64,000 nt of DNA, taken from assembly GCA_963702165.1 (NCBI GenBank), contig OY969722.1, positions 248,001-312,000 on the forward strand, given 5' to 3'. The stretch comes from Terrimesophilobacter sp963702165 (GTDB lineage: Bacteria > Actinomycetota > Actinomycetes > Actinomycetales > Microbacteriaceae). A program made the translations under genes and the position numbers. This document shows positions 51,064 through 59,631 of the stretch, piece after piece; position 1 is the stretch's first letter, and each line of letters starts with the position of its first letter. The notes under the pieces were generated by a model that was not told where the DNA came from, searched no databases, and saw only the letters and a program-made list of their open reading frames with translations.

Positions 51064-52129
51064 CCGCAACCCTGCTTGCCGGGATCAGCTCGCGCACGCT
51101 TACGACCGACCGGCTCAGCGCGAACATCCTGGAACGCGACGGAGACGAACTGACCGCCGAGGCCGTCGTGTTCATCCACGGAAACGTCTCGTCGTCGCTG
51201 TTCTGGCAGCCGACCATGCTGCGCCTGCCTGCGACCTACCGGGCGATCGCGATCGACCTGCGCGGCTTCGGCGACAGCGAGACGCTGCCGGTCGACGCGA
51301 CCCGCGGCCTTGCCGATTACTCCGATGACGTCGCATCCGTGCTCCGTGCGCTGGGAATCGAGTCTGCGCACTTCGTCGGCTGGAGCATGGGCGGCGGAGT
51401 CGTGCAACAGCTCATGCTCGACCACAACGAGCTGGTAGCCACTGTCACCCTGCAGGCGCCGGTCTCGCCGTACGGTTTCGGGCCGACCGCTCTTGACGGG
51501 TCGCTGCTGACCCCGGATGCCGCCGGTTCCGGAGCCGGGGGAGTGAACCCGGACTTCAAGGAGCGGCTGCACAGCGGCGACCGCACCGCTGACGAGCAGA
51601 CGTCGCCGCGCTCGGTGTTCCGCTCCGCGTACGTCGCGCCCGGCTACCAGGACGAGCTCGAGGACCTGTGGGTCGAATCGATGCTCACGACGAAAGTCAC
51701 CGATCGGAAACTATCCAGGCAACTCCACCCCGAGCGAGAACTGGCCCGGCTTCGCTCCCGGCGACCGTGGCGTGCTCAACACCATGGCACCGACCCACTA
51801 CAACACCACCGGGATCGTCGACCTCGCGGTGAAGCCGCCCGTGCTGTGGATCCACGGCACACAGGATGCGATCGTCTCGCGACACGTCGTACTTCGACCT
51901 GAACTACCTCGGACAGCTCGGTGCGATCCCCGGCTGGCCGGGGATCGAGGTCGCACCGGCGCAGCCGATGAAGCAACAGACTCGCAACGTTCTCAAGGAA
52001 TACGAGGCCGCCGGCGGCAGCGTGACAGAGGTCGAACTCGAGAACTGCGGACACTCTCCGCAGCTCGAATACCCGCAAGAGTTCGACGCCGCTCTGCACG
52101 CGCACCTGCTTGGCCGGAAGGCCGTCTAA
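51060..52129 (+). pseudogene. Alpha/beta hydrolase, two +1 frameshifts
   Basis: Last gene of the Liv operon. The first frame has AVVFIHGNVSSSLFWQPTML, HFVGWSMGGGVVQQLM (nucleophile Ser about 111) and continues to ESMLTTKVTDR. An extra base in the AAA run at 51708-51710 moves reading to NYPGNSTPSENWPG and WIHGTQDAIVS, and another near 51880 to DTSYFDLNYLGQLGAIPGWP, ending with the catalytic His in ENCGHSPQLEYP. Removing two bases gives 355 residues. Whether the defects are real is undecided; the normal spacing of motifs argues that the ancestral gene was functional very recently. Confidence 0.82.
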
Positions 52130-52149
52130 CCCGCTTACCCGCGGCAATG

Positions 52150-52176
52150 GGGCCGCATCCCACGAGGGTGCGGCCC
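52150..52176 (+). terminator. Terminator hairpin after the Liv/catabolic operon
   Basis: GGGCCGCA (52150-52157) pairs with TGCGGCCC (52169-52176), with extra CCC/GGG pairing across a bulge and a 4-nt loop. It begins 20 nt after the hydrolase stop. Confidence 0.65.
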
Positions 52177-52246
52177 TAGGTCGCTGCCGCTGAGGCAACG
52201 ACTACAGTATGGGCAGTTGTTCGTGCGCACAGTGGAGGAACCGTAA

Positions 52247-52924
52247 GTGGCAGAGTTTGTCGACGCTAATGGCCTCGTCTACCGCGCGCTGCTCGAGCGC
52301 ATCTCCGATGGATCGCTCGCTCCGGGCAGCAAGCTGCGGGAGGGGGCGCTAGCGGAGGAACTCGGGACGAGTCGCACCCCGGTGCGCGAGGCGCTTCGAA
52401 CACTTGCCGCTGAGGGGCTCGTGGAGATAGCGCAGAACCGCGGTGCGACCGTGCGTGCCTGGACTCAGGAGCAGATCTATGAGTCATACGGCCTGAGAGC
52501 CCTGCTTCAGGCGCACGCCGGGCGTTTGGCGGCGGCGAACTCGAATCCGGATGACGTTGACACGCTCCAGCAGCTCCAGACCCAAATGGAGGAACTTCTT
52601 GCTCGCCGTCCCGCGAACTTCCTCGACGAGCTCGCCCGGCTCAATGCCGAGTTCCATGGGACGGTCGTCGGAATGGCTAGGAGTGCCCTGCTTGAGAGCA
52701 TGATCAACACCCTGACGTCGGTGTCCATGGTCGGCCGCACGTTCCGCGGGTTTGAACCGGAAGACCTCGAACGCAGCATGATGCACCACCGCGACATCAT
52801 CAGGGGCATCGCGGCGGGGGACGCCGAACTGGTGGCAGCGGTTATGACCAGCCACATTCTGGCGGCCCGACCCGCGGCGCTTGCCATGCTCCGTGCTGGC
52901 GAGCAGTCGACAGACGACCTTTAG
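52247..52924 (+). CDS. GntR-family (FadR/FCD) regulator
   Basis: A 225-residue regulator. Winged helix at about 9-72 (SKLREGALAEELGTSRTPVR, EALRTLAAEGLVEI) and an all-helical FCD effector domain with candidate metal/ligand histidines in LNAEFHGTVV, MMHHRD and TSHILAARP. GGAGGAA lies 6 nt before GTG 52247. It is convergent with the RidA gene and is one of two GntR regulators flanking the second catabolic cluster; either could bind the palindromes described at 55475-55538 and 62541-62602. Confidence 0.9.
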   Translation: MAEFVDANGLVYRALLERISDGSLAPGSKLREGALAEELGTSRTPVREALRTLAAEGLVEIAQNRGATVRAWTQEQIYESYGLRALLQAHAGRLAAANSNPDDVDTLQQLQTQMEELLARRPANFLDELARLNAEFHGTVVGMARSALLESMINTLTSVSMVGRTFRGFEPEDLERSMMHHRDIIRGIAAGDAELVAAVMTSHILAARPAALAMLRAGEQSTDDL

Positions 52925-52950
52925 CAGGAAGAATCGGACCAGGCGGACTC

Positions 52951-53343
52951 CTACGGGAGGATCGCGACCGCCTCGATTTCGACGAGCAGACCCGGACGAG
53001 CGAGCGCGACGACTTGCACGGTCGCCTGCGCCGGATGTCCGGCGTCGCCCGTGACCTCCCGAATAGCAGAACCGATCGTGCCCGGTTCGCCCATCTCGGT
53101 GGCGTAGATCTTGCGGTGAACAATGTCGTCCCAGGTAGCGCCGACCGCATCCATCGCGATCTTGAGGTTCTTCATCGTTTGAATGACCTGAGCGCGCAGA
53201 TCTCCGTGTCCGACGATTTCGCCGTTCTCATCGAACGCGACCTGTCCAGCGAAGTGGACAATCGTTCCTCCGGTCCCGATCGCGACGTGCGAGTAAGCGC
53301 CGGGCTTGCTCAGCCCGGGCGGGTTGATCAGTATGCGACCCAT
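52951..53343 (-). CDS. RidA-family enamine/imine deaminase
   Basis: A 130-residue Rid protein (YjgF/YER057c/UK114). Conserved GRILINPPGLSKPGAYSHVA, VHFAGQVAFDENGEIVG, and EVTGDAGHPAQATVQVVALA near the C-terminus, where the strict RidA arginine position is replaced by Ala/Gln neighbours, so it may be a Rid2-7 type. It shares one base (TGATG) with the HMG-CoA-lyase-like gene and has GGAGGAA upstream. Rid proteins hydrolyse reactive imines from amine oxidases and PLP enzymes, which fits the flavin oxidase gene of the same cluster. Confidence 0.88.
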   Translation of the reverse strand: MGRILINPPGLSKPGAYSHVAIGTGGTIVHFAGQVAFDENGEIVGHGDLRAQVIQTMKNLKIAMDAVGATWDDIVHRKIYATEMGEPGTIGSAIREVTGDAGHPAQATVQVVALARPGLLVEIEAVAILP

Positions 53344-54254
53344 CAGTTCCTCCGTTGTAGGTTGGCAGGGAAGGCTCCCGCCGATGCAAGGCCGGACCGC
53401 GGCGCGACCCCGACGAGCTCACAGATCCAGCGTCCGACCTCGGTAGCTCGTTCGGCGTCGACCCCGTGAACTTCTCCCTCGCGCTCGAGCAGCCAGGCCA
53501 GATCCTCGGTCGAGATGTTGCCGGCCGCACCGGGTGCGAACGGGCAGCCACCGAGCCCGCCGGCGCTTGAGTCGAAGCGCCGCACTCCGACGCTGAGCGC
53601 AGCGACGGTGTTCGCCAACGCGGTGTGGCGGGTCTCGTGGAAGTGGGCACGCAAGTCGATTGCGGTGCGCTGTCTCAGCAGGTCGAACAGGCCGGCTACC
53701 TGAGACGGATTGGCGCAGCCGATCGTGTCGGCTAGGGCGAGCTCAGCGACGTCTCCTGCCTCCAGGATCGGCGACACCGCGCGAAGCACTTGGTCGGAGG
53801 CGACTTCACCCTCGTAAGGGCAGCCGAACGCGACCGCGAACGTGACCGACAGCGGCACATTCGCGGCACGCGCCTGCCTGCCAGCGTAAAGTGCGCCGGC
53901 CACCGCCCGCTCCACGGTCGTGTTCTGGTTGGCGGATGCGAATGACTCGGACACCGGCACGACGTAGTTGATCTCATCGACCTGCGCCGCCAGCGCCCGG
54001 TCCACGCCGCGCTCATTGAGCGCGAGACCGATATAGCTGACGCCGTCGATCCGCGGCAGCGCCGCCATCACCTCGTCTGCGTCGGCCATTTGCGGCACCA
54101 GCCGTGGGTGTACGAAGCTCGTCGCCTCGATCCGCCGGGCGCCTGCGTCGACTAGGCGCGCGATCAGCTCGATCTTCGCGTCGGTCGAAACAGTCGTCGA
54201 TTCGTTCTGCAGACCATCGCGCGGCGTGACATCGATGATCTCCACGGCGCTCAT
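53343..54254 (-). CDS. HMG-CoA lyase-like enzyme
   Basis: A 303-residue TIM-barrel lyase of the DRE-TIM family. TPRDGLQNES at about 9-18 (catalytic Arg/Asp), metal ligands HFHETRH (about 207-213), and the HMG-CoA lyase signature GLGGCPFAPGAAGN (active Cys about 238). It splits a 3-hydroxy-3-methylacyl-CoA, e.g. HMG-CoA to acetoacetate and acetyl-CoA. The CaiB-type transferase co-encoded upstream (ATGA overlap) would make its thioester. Products would enter the acetoacetate route encoded in the neighbouring operon. Confidence 0.9.
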   Translation of the reverse strand: MSAVEIIDVTPRDGLQNESTTVSTDAKIELIARLVDAGARRIEATSFVHPRLVPQMADADEVMAALPRIDGVSYIGLALNERGVDRALAAQVDEINYVVPVSESFASANQNTTVERAVAGALYAGRQARAANVPLSVTFAVAFGCPYEGEVASDQVLRAVSPILEAGDVAELALADTIGCANPSQVAGLFDLLRQRTAIDLRAHFHETRHTALANTVAALSVGVRRFDSSAGGLGGCPFAPGAAGNISTEDLAWLLEREGEVHGVDAERATEVGRWICELVGVAPRSGLASAGAFPANLQRRN

Positions 54255-55465
54255 GCGCGTCCTCCGGCATCCGCGACCGGCTCCAAGCCGACCTCGCGCA
54301 GTACGTCCTCCGTGTGGGCGCCCGGTGTCACCGGACCGTTCCACAGCACCGCTCCCGGGTCGAGAGAGAGTTTCGGCACGATGCCCGGATGGGTGACGGT
54401 GCCCCAGTCATCATCCGTCACCTCCAGGAACATCTCGCGCTCGCGGAAGTGCGGGTCGGCGACGATATCCGCAATCGTGTTCACGAGACTCGCCGGCACG
54501 TCGTTCGCGTCGAGCACCTCGAGCAGGTCAGCAGCCGATCGCGACGCCGACCAATCGGCGATGATCTCGTCGAGTTCGGCCTGATGCCGGCCGCGGGCGG
54601 TGTGGTCCGTGAACCGATCGTCCGTCCGAAGGTCCGGCAGCGCCATTGCGGCAGCCAGCCGCGTGAAGACACTGTCCTGGTTGGCCGCGATCACCACCCA
54701 CTTGCCATCGAGCGAGCGATAGATGTTCGATGGAGCGATGCCGGCGAGCGACGTGCCGCTCGGCCCCGGGACGTGCCCGCTCGCCACGTAGTCGGGCAGC
54801 GCACTCTCCAGCAGCGAGAAGCAGGACTCCACGAGCGAGACGTCCACCACCTGACCGCGACCGCCGTTGGTCTGCCGCGCGAGCAGCGCGATCAGCACGC
54901 CCTGGACCGCGAACATCGCGCCGAGGCTGTCGCCCAGCGAGATGCCGGTGCGCGGGGGAGGGCCATCCGGGAACCCATTCAGATGCCGAAGGCCCCCGAT
55001 GGCCTCGGCGATCGAGGCGTAGCCGGGCCGGGATGCCTTGCTCCCGGTCTGGCCGTAGCCCGACACGCGTGCGATGACGACGCCCGGGTTCAGTTCGAGC
55101 ATTCGTTCTGGCGCCAGCCCGAGCCTCTCCAGCGTGCCGGGCCTGAAATTCTCGATCACGACGTCAGCGGTGCCCAGGATCGACTCGAACGCCTCACGGC
55201 CATCGTCGCTCTTCAGATCGAGCAGCACGCTCTTCTTGTTGCGGGACTGCACCGCCCACCACAGAGCGTGACCGTTCTGCTGGGCGCGGCCCCAGTCGCG
55301 GAACGGGTCCGTTCGGCCGGGGCTCTCGACCTTGATCACTTCCGCACCGAAGTCGGCGAGCATCCGACCCGCGAACGGGCCGGCGATCAGGGATCCGAGC
55401 TCGATGACCCGGATGCCCGCCAAGGGCCCAGTGCGGCCCGTGGCCGGCTGTTCGACTGACTGCAT
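54251..55465 (-). CDS. CaiB/BaiF-type (class III) CoA-transferase
   Basis: A 404-residue family III CoA-transferase: GPLAGIRVIELGSLIAGPFA near the N-terminus, ADFGAEVIKVESP, the catalytic Asp in GISLGDSLGAMFAVQ (about 180), ENFRPGTLERLGL, and VDVSLVESCFSLLE. It moves CoA from a donor thioester to a carboxylic acid. First gene of a three-gene operon with the lyase and RidA. ATG 55465 is used; ATG 55474 is possible. One of the paired palindromes lies 10-20 nt upstream, where binding would block transcription. Confidence 0.88.
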   Translation of the reverse strand: MQSVEQPATGRTGPLAGIRVIELGSLIAGPFAGRMLADFGAEVIKVESPGRTDPFRDWGRAQQNGHALWWAVQSRNKKSVLLDLKSDDGREAFESILGTADVVIENFRPGTLERLGLAPERMLELNPGVVIARVSGYGQTGSKASRPGYASIAEAIGGLRHLNGFPDGPPPRTGISLGDSLGAMFAVQGVLIALLARQTNGGRGQVVDVSLVESCFSLLESALPDYVASGHVPGPSGTSLAGIAPSNIYRSLDGKWVVIAANQDSVFTRLAAAMALPDLRTDDRFTDHTARGRHQAELDEIIADWSASRSAADLLEVLDANDVPASLVNTIADIVADPHFREREMFLEVTDDDWGTVTHPGIVPKLSLDPGAVLWNGPVTPGAHTEDVLREVGLEPVADAGGRA

Positions 55466-55474
55466 AGGCGGCAT

Positions 55475-55538
55475 TATTGCATACGATTTTGGCATGGGCC
55501 ACGCAGAACAGCGCAAAACTGCGCCGGATTGCATGCAA
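55475..55538. promoter_or_regulatory. Paired GntR-type operators, copy A (52-bp spacing)
   Basis: TATTGCATACGA (55475-55486) and TTGCATGCAA (55529-55538; perfect 10-bp palindrome), 52 bp start to start. The pair lies between the divergent CaiB and zinc-dehydrogenase operons. Read on the reverse strand the order is TTGCATGCAA then TCGTATGCAATA, the same order, orientation and distance as copy B at 62541-62602. Confidence 0.75.
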
Positions 55539-55691
55539 ACAGGTTGAGTTTGTTGGGCTGGAGCCCTAGGGTTCATATCGGGTGGGAGTGCGAGGCCGCC
55601 TCCCACGCACGTTACCGGCGTAGCCAGCCAAAGGAGGACTCGCGATGCGTCTGTCAGGAGAGCGCCGCCGGTGGGTTGGCGTGGCAACGCG

Positions 55692-56729
55692 ATGAGGGCG
55701 AGCATCCTGGGGTCGCACGGTGGTCCCGAGGTCCTGCAGTTGAGTGAGCTGCCGGCGCCAGTGCCACAGCCTGGTGAGACGCTCATCCGGGTCGGTGCGG
55801 CAGGCGTCGAGCCGGGCCTCGATGTGCGGACTCGCCTGAACGGCGCCGGGTGGCAGCTTCGGTTTCCCCACGTGCTCGGTGCGAGCATGGCGGGCACGGT
55901 GGTCTCCAGCCCCGACGCCGCGGCGCCCGATCCCGGCACGCGAATCGCGGTAGCGCCGAACATCTCCTGCGGTGAATGTGCGTACTGTCGGTCCGGTCGC
56001 GACAACTCGTGCGCGCAACGAGAGTTCCTGGGAATCCATCACGCCGGCGGGTACGCCGAGTTCTGCAGCGTCCCGACTCGCAACCTCATCCCCATCGCCG
56101 ACACCACCTCTTTCGCTGTCGCGTCAAGCACCGCGGTGTCGTTCGGAACGGCGTGGCATCTGCTCGTCACGCGGGCCAGGGTGAGCCCGGCGGATGTGGT
56201 GTTCGTCGTCGGTGCCGCAGGCAGCGTCGGCACGGCAGCGGCTCAGATCGCTGCGCTGTTCGGCGCCCGCGTCATCCTCGGCTCACGGACGCCCCAGAAC
56301 CTGCGAGAACTCGCCGACGAGGTGCGCGCGTTGGGTGTCGTCGACACCACGACGGACCTCTCGCCCCAGTTGGAGTCGATTGCGCCAGGGGGAGTCGACG
56401 TCGTCGTGGAGACCGTCGGTTCGGAGACCTGGGCGGGCAGCGTCGCTGCGCTCGCCCCTGAGGGCAGGCTCGTGTGCTGCGGTGGCGCCAGCGGCGGCGA
56501 GGTCGGGCTCACCCTTCGTGACCTGTACCGGCGCAATCTCAGCCTGCTGTTCTCCACCAGCAGCACGTTTGAGGACCTGCGTCTGGTGTTCAGGCTCGTC
56601 GACGAGGGCCGACTGCGCCCGCGAGTCGACACGGTGTTCGATCTGGCAGACGCTGCTGCCGCCCACGCCGCGGTGGAAGCCGGCGGGCTGCAGGGCAAGG
56701 TCGTCATCGTTCCGGAGTCGGCAGCATGA
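55692..56729 (+). CDS. Zinc-containing alcohol dehydrogenase / quinone oxidoreductase family
   Basis: A 345-residue MDR protein. Structural zinc cysteines CGECAYCRSGRDNSC (about 91-105), Rossmann motif VVGAAGSVGTAAAQIA (about 175-190) and VVVETVGSETW. Several active-site zinc ligands of classical ADH are not evident, so it may act as a quinone-type reductase or a dehydrogenase on the pathway substrate. No clear Shine-Dalgarno. First gene of a five-gene plus-strand operon. Confidence 0.85.
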   Translation: MRASILGSHGGPEVLQLSELPAPVPQPGETLIRVGAAGVEPGLDVRTRLNGAGWQLRFPHVLGASMAGTVVSSPDAAAPDPGTRIAVAPNISCGECAYCRSGRDNSCAQREFLGIHHAGGYAEFCSVPTRNLIPIADTTSFAVASSTAVSFGTAWHLLVTRARVSPADVVFVVGAAGSVGTAAAQIAALFGARVILGSRTPQNLRELADEVRALGVVDTTTDLSPQLESIAPGGVDVVVETVGSETWAGSVAALAPEGRLVCCGGASGGEVGLTLRDLYRRNLSLLFSTSSTFEDLRLVFRLVDEGRLRPRVDTVFDLADAAAAHAAVEAGGLQGKVVIVPESAA

Positions 56730-57559
56730 GCCAGCAGGACTTCGGCGACGGCATCCGGGTTTTTGCGAGCGCGCCAGGCGCATCCAACCTGTCCGTGATC
56801 GCGAGCGGTTCTGGCGCGCTGCTGGTCGACGCGGGCAGCCTGCCCTCGGTGGCACGAGAATTCTGGGGCCAAGCCGCGGCCGGTGCGCATGCGCAGCTCG
56901 TGCTCACGCACCACCACGCCGATCATGTGTTCGGAGCGGCAGGTTTGGCGGATGTGCCGGTGATCGCGAGCGATTCGGCGGCCAGGCTCCTTGGCGAACG
57001 CGGTCAGCGTGAGCGCGATCGTCTGATCGAGCTGCTTCCCGACCATGCGGACGAGCTGGCTTTGGCACCGGTCCCGGTCGCGACGCATCCGGTCGACTCG
57101 ACGACCACGATCGACGTGAACGGGCGAGCCGTGCGCCTCATTCCGGTGGGCCACGCCCACACGCCAGGAGACCTCGTCGTTTTCGATCCGCGCACCGGCA
57201 CCCTGTTCACCGGCGATGTCGTGTTCACGAATGTCATGCCCGTGCTGCGCGACGCGAACACGGCAGGCTGGATTGAAGCACTTGCTGTGCTCGAAGCGCT
57301 GAAGCCCGAGCGTGTCGTCCCCGGGCATGGCAGGTCCGGCAGTGCTGACGTGCTGAATGACATGATCGAACTGCTGAGTGCGCTCCGGAGCATCGCCGAG
57401 CGCCACGCCGACGACGATGAACCCACGCCGTCCATCGATGAGCTGCCCACCCGCTTCCGCAACCTCAAGCGAATGGAACGGCTCGAAGGAGCCGTCTCAT
57501 CCATCGTCGCCGAGCTGCGAAATTCCCCCACAACGCTGTCACCAAGAAGGAGCGAATAA
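56726..57559 (+). CDS. MBL-fold metallohydrolase
   Basis: A 277-residue metallo-beta-lactamase fold protein: ligand motif LTHHHADHVFGAA (about 66-72), further His in GHAHTPGDLVVF, Asp in LFTGDVVF and His in VVPGHGRSG. It could hydrolyse a thioester or lactone. ATGA overlap with the dehydrogenase and one-base overlap with the VOC gene. Confidence 0.88.
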   Translation: MSQQDFGDGIRVFASAPGASNLSVIASGSGALLVDAGSLPSVAREFWGQAAAGAHAQLVLTHHHADHVFGAAGLADVPVIASDSAARLLGERGQRERDRLIELLPDHADELALAPVPVATHPVDSTTTIDVNGRAVRLIPVGHAHTPGDLVVFDPRTGTLFTGDVVFTNVMPVLRDANTAGWIEALAVLEALKPERVVPGHGRSGSADVLNDMIELLSALRSIAERHADDDEPTPSIDELPTRFRNLKRMERLEGAVSSIVAELRNSPTTLSPRRSE

Positions 57560-58035
57560 TGACAATCACCGGATGGCACCACATCACCTACCCCGTGCCG
57601 GACGTCGAAGCTGCCAGTGACTGGTATCAGCGCGTCTTCAAGGGAACCGAGATCATGCGCACCGGCTGGAACGCATCCGATGTCGCCGCGAAGCGCAACC
57701 GTCAGGTGTGGATGCAGTTCGGCACGGCCATCATCAACCTCGCAGAGGGCCCGGTCATGGAGCGCCCGACCGACTTGCACTTCTACCACTACGCCATGCA
57801 CGCCCCCGCAGAACAGCTCGACGAATGGATCGCGCACCTCGAGGCGAACGGCGTAGAGGTGCTCGGGCCGTACGGGCACGGTGGCCTCGGCCTGCTCTCC
57901 CTCTATATGGACGACCCGTGGGGCTACCGTCTCGAGATCATCTTCGACCTCGGAGACTACGAGACCGCGAAGGAGGCGGCGATCTCACGCGGCGGCGCGC
58001 TCGGCAACCCGTCCGCGCAGTACGAGTGGGAGTGA
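57559..58035 (+). CDS. VOC (glyoxalase/extradiol dioxygenase fold) protein
   Basis: A 158-residue vicinal-oxygen-chelate protein. Metal-ligand candidates: His in WHHITYPVPDVEAASDWY (about 5-6), His in HFYHYAMHAP (about 77-84) and Glu in GYRLEIIFDLGDY (about 131). Single-copy VOC domains act as isomerases, dioxygenases or lyases; the reaction is not evident. Preceded by GAAGGAG. Confidence 0.85.
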   Translation: MTITGWHHITYPVPDVEAASDWYQRVFKGTEIMRTGWNASDVAAKRNRQVWMQFGTAIINLAEGPVMERPTDLHFYHYAMHAPAEQLDEWIAHLEANGVEVLGPYGHGGLGLLSLYMDDPWGYRLEIIFDLGDYETAKEAAISRGGALGNPSAQYEWE

Positions 58036-58036
58036 G

Positions 58037-58729
58037 ATGACCGGTCGCACGGACGAGCTCGATGGCCTGATCGTCGTCGGTTGTCGAATCCTTGACCGCC
58101 TGGGCATCTTCGACAGCTCCGGTCACCTCACCTACCGGTTGCCCGGCACCAACTCATTCGCCATCTCGGCGCGCAAGGCCCCAGGCCTCGCCAGCGCTGA
58201 CGATCTGATGGTGATCGACGAGGACGGAAACGTGCTCGACGGACAGGGCACGGTGCCGCTCGAATGGGCGATCCACGCGCGCATCTATCGTGCGCGTCCA
58301 GACGTGAACTCGATCGTCCATTCGCACTCGCCGATGAGTCGGGCCTTCAGTATCAGCACCCAGCCGATCATGCCGGTGTTCGGCATCGCGACGCCGTGGC
58401 TGCATGCTCCGGTGCCAGTGCTCGATGAAACCGGCCCGATCTCGTCGTCGGAGGCGGGCGACCGGCTCGTCGACGTGATCGGAGACGGACCCGCGGCCCT
58501 TCTTCACGCGCATGGCAGCGTCGTAGTCGGGCCAAGCATCGAGGCGACGGTCGTGCGAGTCGTGACGCTCGAGCAGACGGCCGAATCCCTGTTGCGTGCG
58601 ATCTCGCTCGGCCCGGTGCGCTCACTGGATGCCGAGCAGCTCGACGCGTGGCGAACCAATACCCCAGCAGGCCACGCCAAGGCGTGGGATTACTTCATCG
58701 CCAAGATGAAACGAGAGGATGCGCAGTGA
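58037..58729 (+). CDS. Class II aldolase/adducin-family protein
   Basis: A 230-residue class II aldolase fold. Zinc ligands in SIVHSHSPMSRAF (about 94-98, HxH) and LLHAHGSVVVG (about 155-157), and SGHLTYRLPG and EWAIHARIYRARPD as conserved elements. Members cleave sugar phosphates or decarboxylate 3-oxo acids; here the setting suggests retro-aldol cleavage or decarboxylation of a keto acid. It shares bases with the FAH gene (GTGA). Confidence 0.87.
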   Translation: MTGRTDELDGLIVVGCRILDRLGIFDSSGHLTYRLPGTNSFAISARKAPGLASADDLMVIDEDGNVLDGQGTVPLEWAIHARIYRARPDVNSIVHSHSPMSRAFSISTQPIMPVFGIATPWLHAPVPVLDETGPISSSEAGDRLVDVIGDGPAALLHAHGSVVVGPSIEATVVRVVTLEQTAESLLRAISLGPVRSLDAEQLDAWRTNTPAGHAKAWDYFIAKMKREDAQ

Positions 58730-59556
58730 AGCTTGCAATTTTCAACGACGATCGACTCGGGGTGGTCATCGACGACCAGACCGTCGTTGACGTGACCTCG
58801 GCCCTGCCCGAGCATGATCAGGGGCTCGGGGCGGGCTACTGGGTCCGACTGTGCCGCGACTTCGAGAAGCTGAAGGATGCCATCAGCGCGGCGACGGCCA
58901 CCGGCAGCCGGCATTCGCTTGACAGCGTCGAGCTGCGCGCACCCGCGCTGAACCCGACGAAGGTCATCGCGGCAGCCTCGAACTACGCCGAGCACATCGA
59001 TGAGATGAGCAACCGCGGCCTGCCGGAGTGGATGCTCACGTCCGACTTCTTCCTCAAGGCCCCGAGCTCGATCACCGGTGGGGGAGAGCTCGTCCTGCCG
59101 CAACTGGAGGCCGAGATCCACTACGAGTGCGAACTGGCCTTCGTGATCGGCAAGGGCGGCAAGGACATCCCGGTCGAATCGGCTCTTGAGCACGTGCTCG
59201 GATGGACGATCCTGCTCGACATCACCGAGCGCGGCTCTGGTGACCGATCGCGACGCAAGTCGTACGACGGGTTCACCCCGATCGGCCCGTGGATTGTCAC
59301 GTCCGACGAGGTGTCGTCGTGGGAGGACCTGCCCATCGTCATGTATCTGAATGGCGTGGTGCGTCAGGATGTGCGTGCCGGGGACATGCTGGTGTCCGTC
59401 CCCCAGCTCATTGCCAACATCTCGCGCGTGATGACCCTCGTGCCTGGTGACGTTGTGACGACGGGGGCGCCTCCAGGGGTGGGCAAGATCGAGCCGGGCG
59501 ACCAGATCGTCGCGACGATCGGCGAAATCGGAGCGTTGACCGTCAACGTCGGCTGA
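58726..59556 (+). CDS. Fumarylacetoacetate hydrolase-family protein
   Basis: A 276-residue FAH protein from GTG 58726. Metal ligands in EAEIHYECELAFVIGK (Glu/Glu, about 125-140) and LLDITERG (Asp about 163), plus KSYDGFTPIGPWIV and TTGAPPGVGKIEPGDQI. The family hydrolyses C-C bonds of acylpyruvates or hydrates/decarboxylates 2-oxoalkenoates. It is the last gene of the five-gene operon and is followed by a strong terminator. Confidence 0.9.
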   Translation: MKLAIFNDDRLGVVIDDQTVVDVTSALPEHDQGLGAGYWVRLCRDFEKLKDAISAATATGSRHSLDSVELRAPALNPTKVIAAASNYAEHIDEMSNRGLPEWMLTSDFFLKAPSSITGGGELVLPQLEAEIHYECELAFVIGKGGKDIPVESALEHVLGWTILLDITERGSGDRSRRKSYDGFTPIGPWIVTSDEVSSWEDLPIVMYLNGVVRQDVRAGDMLVSVPQLIANISRVMTLVPGDVVTTGAPPGVGKIEPGDQIVATIGEIGALTVNVG

Positions 59557-59574
59557 CACAGCGTCGGCCGACAC

Positions 59575-59604
59575 CGCGGGCGCCCACGCAAGTGGGCGCC
59601 CGCG
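59575..59604. terminator. Strong bidirectional terminator hairpin
   Basis: A perfect 13-bp stem CGCGGGCGCCCAC/GTGGGCGCCCGCG (59575-59587, 59592-59604) with a GCAA loop, followed by ATCGTTTAA. It separates the FAH gene from the convergent MFS gene. Confidence 0.85.
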
Positions 59605-59631
59605 ATCGTTTAACGCCGGTGCCGTGTCGGC

